This document shows, piece after piece, positions 43,401 through 52,443 of a stretch of 64,000 nucleotides of DNA (position 1 is its first letter; every line of letters starts with the position of its first letter). The notes under the pieces are model-generated. The model was given only the letters and a program-made list of their open reading frames with translations. It ran no database searches and was not told the origin of the DNA. Location: positions 1 to 64,000 of the forward strand of contig UQSH01000004.1 in NCBI GenBank assembly GCA_900543795.1, read 5' to 3'. The translations under genes and the position numbers were made by a program. This stretch comes from an uncultured Oscillospiraceae bacterium (GTDB lineage: Bacteria > Bacillota > Clostridia > Oscillospirales > Acutalibacteraceae).

Positions 43401-43964
43401 TAAAGGCTCGGGCTGTGAATTTATGTAGGTGTGCAATCTCTTTATTGCCGACACAAGTGCTTTATCATCCTTCGGAGATGACAGCATTTCAACAAGTGAA
43501 ACAAACTCGGGAGTTTTCTGCTCAAAAAATGCGTCAAGCGCAGTGTTCACGGCATTATCGGAAATAATCTGCGCCTCCGTTTCACTTAAAACGGTAAAAT
43601 CCTGACTTAAACCGAGTTCAAAAAAGTTATCCTTAACAAGATTATAGCAAAACGAATCTATTGTGCTGATTTTTGCAGAAGAAATTAATGCCATCTGCCT
43701 TAAAGCGTTTTTATTCGTAGGATCGATTTTTAATATTGCTTGAAGCCGATTTGATATTCTTGATTTCATTTCAGCCGCAGCAGGCTTTGTAAATGTTACA
43801 ACAAGTAGCCTATCTAAATCAACGGGATTATTCTCATCTGTTATCAGCTTAATAACTCGTTCAACAAGAACTGCCGTTTTTCCGGAGCCTGCGGCAGCCG
43901 AAACTATAACATTTCTGTTTCTTGCGTTAATTGCGTTGCTCTGCTGTTTTGTCCATTCCGGCAC
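40470..43964 (-). CDS. addA: ATP-dependent helicase/nuclease AddA
   Basis: The helicase-nuclease subunit that, with AddB, resects double-strand breaks. It has 1164 residues with UvrD-type motifs: VSAAAGSGKTAVLV (Walker A), VDEYQDTNEAQ (Walker B), GDVKQSIYRFR, MSVHHSKGLEFPVVIL and VALTRAKQQ. The C-terminal RecB-type nuclease site reads GISDCVFEENGELVLVDYKTDK with the catalytic Asp and Lys. It starts at a GTG (43964) with AAAGGAGG upstream, 3 bases after addB ends. The order addB-addA is the normal one. Confidence 0.97.
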   Translation of the reverse strand: MPEWTKQQSNAINARNRNVIVSAAAGSGKTAVLVERVIKLITDENNPVDLDRLLVVTFTKPAAAEMKSRISNRLQAILKIDPTNKNALRQMALISSAKISTIDSFCYNLVKDNFFELGLSQDFTVLSETEAQIISDNAVNTALDAFFEQKTPEFVSLVEMLSSPKDDKALVSAIKRLHTYINSQPEPLIWLNNAVEAYNPNIPLKDSVWFEALSKYVYDGLNCALNLAYEALSKIDEFDEAAEKYIPVIEDDISIINALSAAFENGWNEAADGFSSVSFKTLRGKNGYTAPYKEEVASRRKVYKSIIKEQLSSLFTVFEEDYVEDCKRLYPILKELCRVVERYDNEYRALKDERNAYTFSDVEHFALNLLVEKDEKGNSKRSRLAEDFKNSFYEILVDEYQDTNEAQDALFKLLSNDKNLFMVGDVKQSIYRFRMAMPYIFTQKKNAFEDFDEKREQQSARIILDKNFRSAKEICGFTNFLFSEFMSEDTGELDYNETEYLNYGETVKSPEAPSIEYKVLTDVKRSDFNKSEAAYIAETILKKINSEEKIYDGKEYRKLRFSDFAILLRAVKNHINDYNEVLTEYGIPVACENSTNLFDNNEIKILLSFLRVVDNPMQDIPLLTVMMSPLYGFTADELTEIKLEQKNTKCSLYTSVVNSSSEKVKEFLADIDMFRKVNITMSVASFIRFVCEYKSVYAFACALGNGEQRCSNINKLIEFAEGFDASQSIGLTSFLRLLNKIEQGDKGIESAALNPASENAVTLMSVHHSKGLEFPVVILAGTEKYYNYDELKQKLLLNPRVGLGAKLHNEEQLYQTDTIPELAVKYLNKKSMMSENLRVLYVALTRAKQQFISFITVDNFENKINKLAVNVANGRIEPFLCANTSCDGDLLLMSALNHKGGAKLRSLSAVDVAVKPADFDINVEIIGSLDEINPPVEQEQEKYSSALVEEIGKRVDFRYENMPLSHISSKRNASELDKSVSNLEFFASSKPAFMNDGEMTAGQKGTAMHTFMQFCDYEGSKNDLEKEIERLIALGYISAEQASVLNKEALSCFFDGELAERMFRAEKIYREIRVSSFVSLRELGEADSDEEVLVRGISDCVFEENGELVLVDYKTDKVRNENELLDRYKNQIGFYKAVVSKTLGKPVKSAVLYSFCLGKSCYYK

Positions 43965-43967
43965 CGC

Positions 43968-46900
43968 CTATTCCTCCTTTAAAATTTCCATAACCTCATC
44001 ATCGCTCATAGCTTCAATCTCGTTTCGTTCAACGGCTCGCCTGTTTGCGCAAACATAGGAATAATCACAGTATTCGCAGGTGTGCTTATGACCGTCTCCG
44101 TTAATCGGGTTTTGATTAATTAAGCCCTTATGGAGATTATTGCCCATTTCTGCAATAAGACTGTCTATTTTTTTACTGATTCTGCCGAGCTCCTCAAACG
44201 ATGCAAAGCAGCCTGTTAAACCGCTCTTTCCCTCTTTAACGGGAATATACCTTCCTTTAAGGTCCTTTTCCATTGATTTAAGAATATCGTGGCTTTCATC
44301 ATACAAAACGATACCCTTCATCTTAAATTCCTTATCAATTTTTGAGCCAAGCTCACTGCCTGTTGAAGCTCTGCCGAGACTATAAACAGAGCGCGAAGCG
44401 TGCATATAAAGAATACCCGCCGGTATTCCGCAAAGCTCACTGCTTTTATCACGGCAAACAGTAAAGAGATAAACAAACATTTGAAGATTTAAACCGTGGA
44501 GCACATCGGAAAGCTTAAAATCCTTATTTCCCGATTTATAATCAACAACACGAACATATCTTTCGCCGTTCTTATCAAGAATATCAACTCTGTCAACCGC
44601 ACCTCTGATTTGAACAGTTCCGTTTTCAAGATTTATTATTTGAGGCTTAACCTCTGCATCCTTATCTATTTTAAGCTCAAATGCCTTTGCTTCAAATTCA
44701 CTTTGAGAGAACTCCTCAGAAAGACGCGAAACAACGCTGTAAAGCATCTTTGAAAGTCTCATAAACTGATACTTAAATCTGCTTGTCAGCTCCGAGGTGT
44801 TTCCGAGCTCTGTTTCAAAATACTTATTCAAATATTTATCAACAAGCACCTTAATTTCAACCTCTCGTGCGGCACCGAGCGACCTTGAGCCTAGCTGTGA
44901 AATAATGTTTTCAAGAACATAATGGATTACGGTTCCCGTTTCCATAGCATTCAAATCTGCCTTTTCAAGCGGCTTAGCCATTAACCCGAATTTGCAGAAA
45001 TACCTGAAGCTGCAATTAAAATAATCTTCAAGCCTTGATGCAGAAAGAAACATATCCCGTCCGAAAAGCCTTTGAGCGTTATTTTGATTTTTGATTATTA
45101 TATCGTCATTTTCGCATAGCATACGAACAGAATTGAATCTTGTGTCATTTTTAAAGTACTCTTTCAGCGAGGCGGAAAAAATGCTGTTTTCATTAAATCT
45201 TTCCGCCATCAGCTCAAAAGCAGACGCACTGCTTTGAACTCTGTCTATATCTTCAATGCAGTCAGATGTTTTGGTTTCAATATTTTTAAATAAATCTGTA
45301 AGAGAGTTAACAATAAGCGACGGTGCTGAATTCTTTTTGTTTCCGATAAAAGAAACATACAGCTTTTCGCACGCAATGCTTGTTGACATATAAGCAAAAT
45401 ATTTTTCCTGAAATGCCAATGTTTCGCCGAAGGAATAAAGGTTAAAATCATTTTTGCTTAAAATAATTCTGTCGTTTTCCGAAAGCAGTCCTCCGCCGGA
45501 AACGGCACGGGGAAATTCTCCCTCATTAGCACCCAAAACAAAAACAACCTTTGGATTATCAGCTCTTAATCTGTCTGCCTGACCAAACTGAACATTATCT
45601 ATTCCCTGCGGAAGAACTCCCAAGTCCTCGCAGCCAACCATAAGAGTAAAAAGCTCATAGTATTCCGTAACAGAAATTTCCTCTTCACCTGAAACAACTG
45701 CTATATCATTCAGGATTTCCATAAGTAAATCCCACACACGCTCCTGCTCCTGCGCAAGAGCATTTTTTCCGAAATCAATAAGCTCTCCGACAAGATTTTT
45801 CAGATTTCTGTTTGCACCGAATGATAAAAGCGCCTCATAAACCGCACGGCTTATATCGGCTCCGTTGGCGCATTTAATTTTACTTTTAAATGTATTAATT
45901 TTTTTATACAAATAATCTCTTGATTCGTTAATTTTTTCAAGGCGTTTACGGTCGCCTTCGCTCATTTCGGAGGTGAAGCCCTTTGTTGAGCCCTCAAAGC
46001 TGCTTCCCCATTTTTTCACGCCGGAAATATTCCATAAATAAATATAATTTTCAAGTGAATTAATATCCTCATAGCTAAGCGCAGTTAAGCCTGTTTTTGC
46101 AAGGCTTAAAACATCATCGCTTCTAAACGAATAGAGAACACACCTGAGAAGATATGTAACAAACACGATAAGCGGCTGCATTCTTATATCCTGCCGTTCA
46201 TCGTCATAATATGGGATTTCATATTTTTTAAATACACAGGCAAGCTCTGCCGAGTATTTATCGGCATCTCTGCAAACAACCGTTATATCCTTTGCCCTTA
46301 TTCCCTGCTTTAAAAGCTTCTTTATGCAAATTGCAGTATATGAGCACTCGTCGGTTATATTTTTAGCAGAATATAAAAAGACGGAATCGGGCTTTTCTTC
46401 AACGGTTAATCCGCTCGAAGAATAAAGCTCTTTTTCACACAGGCGAAGATACTTATCAGCCGTTCTTCTGTTTTCCGTTAAAGGGATTTGCGAAACGGAA
46501 ATTGAATGTTCATTAGCTATATTAAGCAAGGCAGAAGCAGTTTTATTAACATTTGTAAATAAATCAAAATCCGAGCCGTTGCAGAAGCTGTCTGTTGTTA
46601 ATGTTATAACTGTTTCGGCGGCGTTAATGATTATATGCTCAAGCACCTTAAATTCATTTGCAACAAAGCCGTTAAAGCCGTCGATAAAAACATATTTTCC
46701 CTTTATGTAGCCTGTTTCTTCAAGCTTTTTACAGAGCCTTTCAAGGTCATCTGCAGAATCTAAATATTTATCCTTAATAAGATTTTCATAAGCGTCTAAA
46801 ATTAGATTCAAATCGAAAAGCTTATCCGCAAGAACCTTTTTATCAACCCTTTCGGCAACCTGCCTAAAATCAGCAGAATGAGCTCTGCAAGCCCTCATTT

Positions 46901-47276
46901 CGTCATAAATATCAACAAGTGATTCAATAAATGAGGCAAGCTCTGTTTTTTTATTAAACAAAACAAGCTTTTCCTTAACGGAAACAACAGCCCTTTTCAT
47001 AAGAGCCGCCTTTGCGCCCTTTGAAAGAACAGGCTTCGGCTCTGTTCCGTAAAGTCGTTTAATTTCATTTGAAAGTCGGGTAAAGGAAAGGTTTGAAACG
47101 CAATTGATTTTACTTTCACCAAGAAGCTTTAAAAGCTTTTTTTCCGCAGTAAAATTATACTGCTCCGGCGTTATGAGCAGTATATCCTTTTGCCCCTCGG
47201 AAACAAGCCTGCTCATTTCCTTAAAGCAATATTCTGTTTTACCGTAGCCTGAACGGCCGAAAATAAATTTTAACAT
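43968..47276 (-). CDS. addB: AddB, helicase-like/nuclease subunit of AddAB
   Basis: Partner of AddA, 1102 residues. The N-terminal P-loop is FGRSGYGKTEYC. The C-terminal nuclease domain has VVDYKSGNKDF and the iron-sulfur cysteines: an early Cys pair in YFNCSFRYFCKFG and the late CEYCDYSYVC cluster. The inactive-helicase middle recognises Chi in studied homologues. It starts inside the ATG overlap at the end of the phosphohexomutase gene (one base shared). Confidence 0.96.
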   Translation of the reverse strand: MLKFIFGRSGYGKTEYCFKEMSRLVSEGQKDILLITPEQYNFTAEKKLLKLLGESKINCVSNLSFTRLSNEIKRLYGTEPKPVLSKGAKAALMKRAVVSVKEKLVLFNKKTELASFIESLVDIYDEMRACRAHSADFRQVAERVDKKVLADKLFDLNLILDAYENLIKDKYLDSADDLERLCKKLEETGYIKGKYVFIDGFNGFVANEFKVLEHIIINAAETVITLTTDSFCNGSDFDLFTNVNKTASALLNIANEHSISVSQIPLTENRRTADKYLRLCEKELYSSSGLTVEEKPDSVFLYSAKNITDECSYTAICIKKLLKQGIRAKDITVVCRDADKYSAELACVFKKYEIPYYDDERQDIRMQPLIVFVTYLLRCVLYSFRSDDVLSLAKTGLTALSYEDINSLENYIYLWNISGVKKWGSSFEGSTKGFTSEMSEGDRKRLEKINESRDYLYKKINTFKSKIKCANGADISRAVYEALLSFGANRNLKNLVGELIDFGKNALAQEQERVWDLLMEILNDIAVVSGEEEISVTEYYELFTLMVGCEDLGVLPQGIDNVQFGQADRLRADNPKVVFVLGANEGEFPRAVSGGGLLSENDRIILSKNDFNLYSFGETLAFQEKYFAYMSTSIACEKLYVSFIGNKKNSAPSLIVNSLTDLFKNIETKTSDCIEDIDRVQSSASAFELMAERFNENSIFSASLKEYFKNDTRFNSVRMLCENDDIIIKNQNNAQRLFGRDMFLSASRLEDYFNCSFRYFCKFGLMAKPLEKADLNAMETGTVIHYVLENIISQLGSRSLGAAREVEIKVLVDKYLNKYFETELGNTSELTSRFKYQFMRLSKMLYSVVSRLSEEFSQSEFEAKAFELKIDKDAEVKPQIINLENGTVQIRGAVDRVDILDKNGERYVRVVDYKSGNKDFKLSDVLHGLNLQMFVYLFTVCRDKSSELCGIPAGILYMHASRSVYSLGRASTGSELGSKIDKEFKMKGIVLYDESHDILKSMEKDLKGRYIPVKEGKSGLTGCFASFEELGRISKKIDSLIAEMGNNLHKGLINQNPINGDGHKHTCEYCDYSYVCANRRAVERNEIEAMSDDEVMEILKEE

Positions 47277-48778
47277 TAAAGCACCTTTTCAAAATCACTT
47301 AAATCAAGCTTATCAAAGGCTGATAAAAACGCCTTTATATCACGGGCAATTGCAATGCATGCACCCTCTTTGTCGCTTTCTATATTAAGCGGCAAAATAG
47401 GATCATGAACAGAAAGGCGAAGAAGAAACCATCCACCGTTAAAATTAATTCTTACACCCTCATAATTTTCCTTTTCTACGCTAAAGCCTTCTTTGTCAGA
47501 AAAACAACTTCTTAATGATGAAATAACATTTTCTCCGTAATTCTTAAAATCATCAAGCAAAATCGGTATTCTTATTTCAACGCTTTCGGCGGGCTCACGC
47601 AGAGTTCTGATTAACGCATCAATGCTTTTTCTCTGTGCTGATAATTTTGCAAGCAGAATAACAATTTTAACAGCAAGATATGCTCCGTCATCAAGAAAAT
47701 AATTTTCCTTTAAAGCCGCATGACCGCTTGTTTCAATAGCAAGAGGAGATTCAATGCCTTTTGCGTTGAGCTCAATTGCCTTATCAATAACATTTTTATA
47801 TCCCCTCTTAAATCTCAGCTGCTTTCCTCCAAGATCTTTTTCTATAAAATCACGCAAGCCGTCGGAGGTTAAGCTGTCAGTAACTATACAGCTTCCCTCT
47901 TTTCCGTCAAGCGCTATAACCGAGGCAAGAGCAACAAGTCGATTTCTGTTTATCTCTTCACCGTTTGAGGAAACACATCCCATTCTGTCAACATCCGTGT
48001 CGAAAATAAAGCCGAAATCGGACGATGAGGAAGTAACCATATTGCAGGCGGATTTAATTGCCTGTTGATTTTCGGGGTTTGGAATATGATTAGGAAACAT
48101 TCCGTTAGGTTCAAGATACATACTGCCTGAAACATCTGCACCGAGAGGCGCAAGCACCTTATCGGCAAAAAATCCTCCTGCGCCGTTTCCTGCGTCAACA
48201 GATATTTTTAAATCGGAAAGCGGTTTATCACCTGCATTTACACCGTTAATTATAATGCTTCTTAAATGCTCGCAATAAACACTCATAAAATCATATTTAA
48301 TAACGCTGCCGCGCAAATTTGATGAAACGGCATCATAAGCAAGATTTAAAATCTCGCTGACCTCTGCGCCTTCAAGACCGCCGTTTTCCGTAAAAAACTT
48401 TAATCCGTTTCGCTGATACGGATGATGCGAAGCAGTTATTTCAAGTGCGGCGTCTGCCTTTATATCAAGCACAATACTCATAAACATAGCGGGAGTTGAA
48501 GACAGACCGCAGTCATAAACCGTTACTCCCTCTGCAACAAAAGCATTTATTGCGGCATTTTTAATTCTGTCTGCCGAAATTCTTGAATCATGGCCTACTG
48601 CAATTTTTATGCAATCCTTATCAAATTTCTTTTTATACCACTGAACAAATGCAGAAGCAACCGCAAAAACAACCTCATCGGTCAGCTCAACCTTTTCATT
48701 TTCGGTTTCTGTTGCAACTCCTCTTATATCCGTTCCGCTTTTCAGCTTTAAAAGCTTATCTTTTGTAATAGTCAGCAT
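47276..48778 (-). CDS. Phosphomannomutase/phosphoglucomutase family protein
   Basis: An alpha-D-phosphohexomutase of 500 residues. The phosphoserine loop reads ITASHHPYQRNGLKFF, with His where bacterial PGM/PMM usually has Asn (TASHNP). The metal loop is FDTDVDRMG, the sugar-binding loop AIETSGHAA, and the C-terminal phosphate-binding domain is present. The substrate (glucose, mannose or glucosamine phosphate) cannot be fixed; the His variant is a subgroup feature, and GlmM is not excluded. GAGGGG precedes the ATG. It overlaps the DUF2461 gene by 23 bases. Confidence 0.9.
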   Translation of the reverse strand: MLTITKDKLLKLKSGTDIRGVATETENEKVELTDEVVFAVASAFVQWYKKKFDKDCIKIAVGHDSRISADRIKNAAINAFVAEGVTVYDCGLSSTPAMFMSIVLDIKADAALEITASHHPYQRNGLKFFTENGGLEGAEVSEILNLAYDAVSSNLRGSVIKYDFMSVYCEHLRSIIINGVNAGDKPLSDLKISVDAGNGAGGFFADKVLAPLGADVSGSMYLEPNGMFPNHIPNPENQQAIKSACNMVTSSSSDFGFIFDTDVDRMGCVSSNGEEINRNRLVALASVIALDGKEGSCIVTDSLTSDGLRDFIEKDLGGKQLRFKRGYKNVIDKAIELNAKGIESPLAIETSGHAALKENYFLDDGAYLAVKIVILLAKLSAQRKSIDALIRTLREPAESVEIRIPILLDDFKNYGENVISSLRSCFSDKEGFSVEKENYEGVRINFNGGWFLLRLSVHDPILPLNIESDKEGACIAIARDIKAFLSAFDKLDLSDFEKVL

Positions 48779-49472
48779 TTATTAACCCCTCATTAAAAGC
48801 ATTATCGTATGCCTCAATTAAAAACTGATACATCGGCGAAGAGGTCGAAATCATATTTCGAAAATCGTCTATCAGCTTTGGCGAATTTAAATCTCTAATA
48901 TCGTTTTGCCAATTAACAAATTCCATATTTTTTGCATTAAGGTATTTTTGAAGCTCCTGCGGAGCATTCGGGAATTTATCCTTTTTGTAAAAATCGGAGG
49001 TGTTAAAGGAAAGGCCTGCTTTTTCGGTTGCCTTAACAGCATTCAACCACCTTTCAGGCTGTTTAATAATCATTTCCTTTAACGGCATAAGCTGGGCAGG
49101 CTTGCCAACCCACATACCAAGCCCAAAGGCATATCCCTGCGGTAAAAATTCAAACCAATAAAACGGTGCAAAGGGATATTGAAACTTGTTTCTGCGAAGC
49201 ATAAGCCAAAGGTTTTCACGGTAAAGCATTTTGCTTTTAGTTCTTCTTGTGTCTCTTCTTATTCGGGAAACGATATAAATCGGATTGGTGTCCATAAGCG
49301 GATCGATATCACAAACTAAATCGGAAACATCAAGAACAATCTGCCTCATAGGAATGATTGCACCCTGCTTAAGCTCCTCCTTATGCTCCTCATAAAAAGC
49401 CTTTGAATCATTAAATCTGTTAAGAGAAAGCAATTCAATTGCTTCGGGTGTTATACCTTTATAGTTATACAT
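48756..49472 (-). CDS. DUF2461 (TIGR02453) family protein
   Basis: About 238 residues with the DUF2461 pattern: LNRFNDSKAFYEEHKEEL near the start, YIVSRIRRDTRRTKSKMLY, FYWFEFLPQGYAFGLGMW, and a helical end. The biochemical function is unknown. The start at ATG 49472 is set by GAGG eight bases upstream and by the overlap with the end of the lyase gene. It is tightly linked to both neighbours. Confidence 0.88.
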   Translation of the reverse strand: MYNYKGITPEAIELLSLNRFNDSKAFYEEHKEELKQGAIIPMRQIVLDVSDLVCDIDPLMDTNPIYIVSRIRRDTRRTKSKMLYRENLWLMLRRNKFQYPFAPFYWFEFLPQGYAFGLGMWVGKPAQLMPLKEMIIKQPERWLNAVKATEKAGLSFNTSDFYKKDKFPNAPQELQKYLNAKNMEFVNWQNDIRDLNSPKLIDDFRNMISTSSPMYQFLIEAYDNAFNEGLINADYYKR

Positions 49473-50730
49473 CAAGTAAACCTCTTTCAAGCATTTGCTG
49501 GGCGGCAAGCATTGCGCAGATTTTTGCGCTATGGAAGGTTAAGCCGCCCTGTATCCAAGCGTAAAACGGTTCTCTTATGGGAGCATCCGCCGAAAGCTCT
49601 ATTGACGAGCCCATAGTAAACGCACCTGCCGCCATAACAACCTTACTGTCATATCCGGGCATATCCCACGGCTCAGGAGAAAGATAGCTGTCTATCGGGC
49701 TTCCGCTTTGAATACCCTTGCAAAAAGCAACAAGCCTTTCTTCATTTTCAAGCCCGAGCGACTGCACTATATCCCCACGCTCTGCATCATAAGCAGGAGT
49801 TGTTTTAAAGCCGAAGCCGCCGAACAAGGCGGAAATATAAACCGCGCTTTTAAGTGCTTCGCCAACGGTATGCGGTGCATAAAACAAGCCCATATAAAGC
49901 TCTCTGTTGTGCCCAAGCGTTGCTCCGACCTCTTTGCCCAAGCCGGGCGTTGTTAATCTGTAAGCACATTTTTCAACCAAATCGTGCCTTCCGGCTATGT
50001 AGCCGCCTGTTGACGCAATTCCGCCGCCTGCATTTTTTATAAGCGAGCCGGCACAAAGGTCTGCACCGACATCGCAGGGCTCTTTTTTCTGAACAAATTC
50101 TCCGTAGCAGTTATCAACCATAACGATAACAGACGGATTTTTTCTTTTTGCTATTTGGACTACCCTTTCAATTTCATCAACCAAAAGGCTTGGGCGAAGC
50201 TCATAGCCTCGGCTTCGCTGAATATAAACCATAGTTACGCTTTCATCAACGGCATTTTCAATTGCATCATAATCAAGCCTGTCGTTTTTAAGCGAAACCT
50301 CGTCATATTCAACTCCGAATTCTTTTAGGGAGCCCATTCCGCTGCCGGAAATACCGATAACATTATGAATAGTGTCATACGGAGTTCCCGTTACGCTGAG
50401 CATTTTATCCCCCGGGCGCAAAACGCCGAAAAGCGCAGTTGCAAGAGTATGAGTTCCGCAGGTAAAGTTATGGCGAACCAAGGCGTCCTCTGCGCCGAAA
50501 ACCTCTGCCCATATTTTATCGAGTGTTTCTCTGCCTCTATCGCCATAGCCATAGCCGGTTGAAGCGGCGAAATGACCTTCGCAAACACCGTTATTTATAA
50601 ATGCAGAAAGAACCTTTAACTGATTATATTCCGTTATCTCATCTATTTTTCTAAACTGCTTTGAAGCTCTTTCAAGTGCTAAATCGGAGGCTTTTTCGAT
50701 TTTTTCATCTATTTTAAAAAAAGGAATCAT
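49465..50730 (-). CDS. Methionine gamma-lyase family PLP enzyme (YnbB-type)
   Basis: A 421-residue PLP-dependent fold-type I enzyme of the group annotated methionine gamma-lyase or aluminium-resistance protein. Key parts: TGYGYGDRGRETLDKIWA, VMVDNCYGEFVQ (PLP-binding Asp) and GSLIKNAGGGIASTGGYIAG with the likely Schiff-base Lys. The real substrate in Firmicutes is not known. GGAG lies 9 bases before the ATG, and the upstream acetyltransferase gene overlaps by 4 bases. Confidence 0.92.
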   Translation of the reverse strand: MIPFFKIDEKIEKASDLALERASKQFRKIDEITEYNQLKVLSAFINNGVCEGHFAASTGYGYGDRGRETLDKIWAEVFGAEDALVRHNFTCGTHTLATALFGVLRPGDKMLSVTGTPYDTIHNVIGISGSGMGSLKEFGVEYDEVSLKNDRLDYDAIENAVDESVTMVYIQRSRGYELRPSLLVDEIERVVQIAKRKNPSVIVMVDNCYGEFVQKKEPCDVGADLCAGSLIKNAGGGIASTGGYIAGRHDLVEKCAYRLTTPGLGKEVGATLGHNRELYMGLFYAPHTVGEALKSAVYISALFGGFGFKTTPAYDAERGDIVQSLGLENEERLVAFCKGIQSGSPIDSYLSPEPWDMPGYDSKVVMAAGAFTMGSSIELSADAPIREPFYAWIQGGLTFHSAKICAMLAAQQMLERGLLDV

Positions 50731-51449
50731 TTATATATTCTCCATTTTCCGCAATTTTCAAAGCCTAATCTTTTATAAAAGGCTTCGTTTTTATTTTCCT
50801 CTCGCATTAAATAAACAGTACCCGTAACCTCTGCGCACAGTGCGCTGACAAGTGCAGAGCCGCATCCTCTTCCCGTATATTTGGGATTGGTTCTTACGGC
50901 GGTTATAATGGCATCGTTGCCGTATATTGACGATAAAATCGCAGAGGAAACAATTTCTTCATCTAAGTTTAAGGAAGCCGCTTTTGCGCAGCTATGCCGT
51001 ATTCTGTGGCTGATATCAACATACCAGGATTGAAAATCGTTTTGCGGATAATCAATAAAATTATACAAATCAAACAAATGGGGATATTCATCAATTTCGG
51101 TAAAATCGCATTCCACCTCAAATTTTTTTGACGATTTCATAACAGCTCCCTCTTGAAAGGGGCTGTCATTTTCAAAACGAGAATCGCAAAGAAGCGACGA
51201 ATATCCAAGCATATTAAAGAAATCCGAAAGCTCGTTATTGTTATATTCTTCTGAAACGCAAAGTGTTACATCTCCGTCAAGAAATGAAGCAATTGCAGTA
51301 ATTTTATCATTATCGTCAATTTGTTTGTAAAACCGAGCAAACGGATATTCACAGCCGTAAGCCTTTGCAAGCGACATTATGCGCACGAAAAATAAATCCG
51401 TATTATCAAAAGGCTTTAACTCATCAATATCTTCAACCTTTTCAATCAT
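50727..51449 (-). CDS. GNAT family N-acetyltransferase
   Basis: A 240-residue protein whose C-terminal half is a GNAT domain: TNPKYTGRGCGSALVSALC (acetyl-CoA loop RGCGSA) and NEAFYKRLGFENCGKWRIY. The N-terminal half is a second, degenerate GNAT-like or accessory domain. The substrate is unknown. It overlaps the M42 gene upstream by 8 bases. Confidence 0.88.
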   Translation of the reverse strand: MIEKVEDIDELKPFDNTDLFFVRIMSLAKAYGCEYPFARFYKQIDDNDKITAIASFLDGDVTLCVSEEYNNNELSDFFNMLGYSSLLCDSRFENDSPFQEGAVMKSSKKFEVECDFTEIDEYPHLFDLYNFIDYPQNDFQSWYVDISHRIRHSCAKAASLNLDEEIVSSAILSSIYGNDAIITAVRTNPKYTGRGCGSALVSALCAEVTGTVYLMREENKNEAFYKRLGFENCGKWRIYK

Positions 51450-52443
51450 AAAGCTTATTAATAAACACCTTTAAAAATTTTCTTGTTTCTTCTATATCAC
51501 TAATTTTAACAACGCTTGAAGCGGAATGAATATATCTGCAAGGAAGCGAAACCGCAATAACTCTGCTTCCGCCTGCGGCATACTGAATTGCGCCTGCGTC
51601 GTTTCCGCCGGCAATTTTTGTTTTTGTTTGGATTTTTATATTATTTTCCCCTGCCGTTTTAAAGGCGGTGTCATAAAGACTTTTATCATAAATCGTTCTG
51701 CCGTCCATAAAGGAAACAACAGGTCCGTTGCCGAGAATGCAGCATTTATCCTGTCCGGTTACTCCGTCCAAATCGGCGGCGGTTGTTGCTTCAAGTATAA
51801 GAGCGGTATCGGGCTTAACAGAATAAGCCGTACAGGACGAGCCTCTTAATCCTACCTCCTCCTGAACATTAAAGCAAAAATAAGCGTCATATTCCAAATC
51901 GGATTTAATAAGCTCTATTAAAAGCATACAGCCGATTCTGTCATCAAGCGCCTTTGCCTTTAAAAAGCCGTTTCCGAATTCACAGTAATCACTGTCAAAA
52001 TAAGCATAGTCGCCGAGAGAAGCATATTTGAGTGCCTCCTCCCTGCTTTTTGCACCTATATCAATAAACAAATCGGAAACAGACGGCATTTCCTTTTTTT
52101 CGTTATCCTTTAAAAGATGCACTGCCTTTGAGCCGATAACACCCTTTATACCGTTAACGGAAATTCTTCTGCCGATAACGGCAGAGGACTCTATTCCGCC
52201 GACTGTGCTGAATTTTAAATATCCGTCGTCTGTTATATAATTAATTATAAAGCCAACCTCATCAAGATGTGCACAGAGCATAACCCTCTTATCTGTTGTT
52301 TTTTTACCCTTTTTAAATGCAATAACAGATCCGAGAGGATCAACCGAATATTCGCAAAAGCTCTTAATTTGGGAAATAACATAATCCCTAACTGCATTTT
52401 CATTACCTGAGGCACCGTTTAAAAGGCATAACTCTTTAAGCAT
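51442..52443 (-). CDS. M42 family metallopeptidase (first of a tandem pair)
   Basis: A 333-residue TET-type aminopeptidase. Metal and catalytic residues are visible in CAHLDEVGF, LDDRIGCMLLIEL, NVQEEVGLRGSS (catalytic Glu pair), ILEATTAADLDGV and CRYIHS. The family forms dodecamers that trim peptides. It overlaps the next M42 gene by 8 bases but is clearly diverged from it, which argues for different substrate preferences rather than a recent duplication. Confidence 0.92.
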   Translation of the reverse strand: MLKELCLLNGASGNENAVRDYVISQIKSFCEYSVDPLGSVIAFKKGKKTTDKRVMLCAHLDEVGFIINYITDDGYLKFSTVGGIESSAVIGRRISVNGIKGVIGSKAVHLLKDNEKKEMPSVSDLFIDIGAKSREEALKYASLGDYAYFDSDYCEFGNGFLKAKALDDRIGCMLLIELIKSDLEYDAYFCFNVQEEVGLRGSSCTAYSVKPDTALILEATTAADLDGVTGQDKCCILGNGPVVSFMDGRTIYDKSLYDTAFKTAGENNIKIQTKTKIAGGNDAGAIQYAAGGSRVIAVSLPCRYIHSASSVVKISDIEETRKFLKVFINKLYD

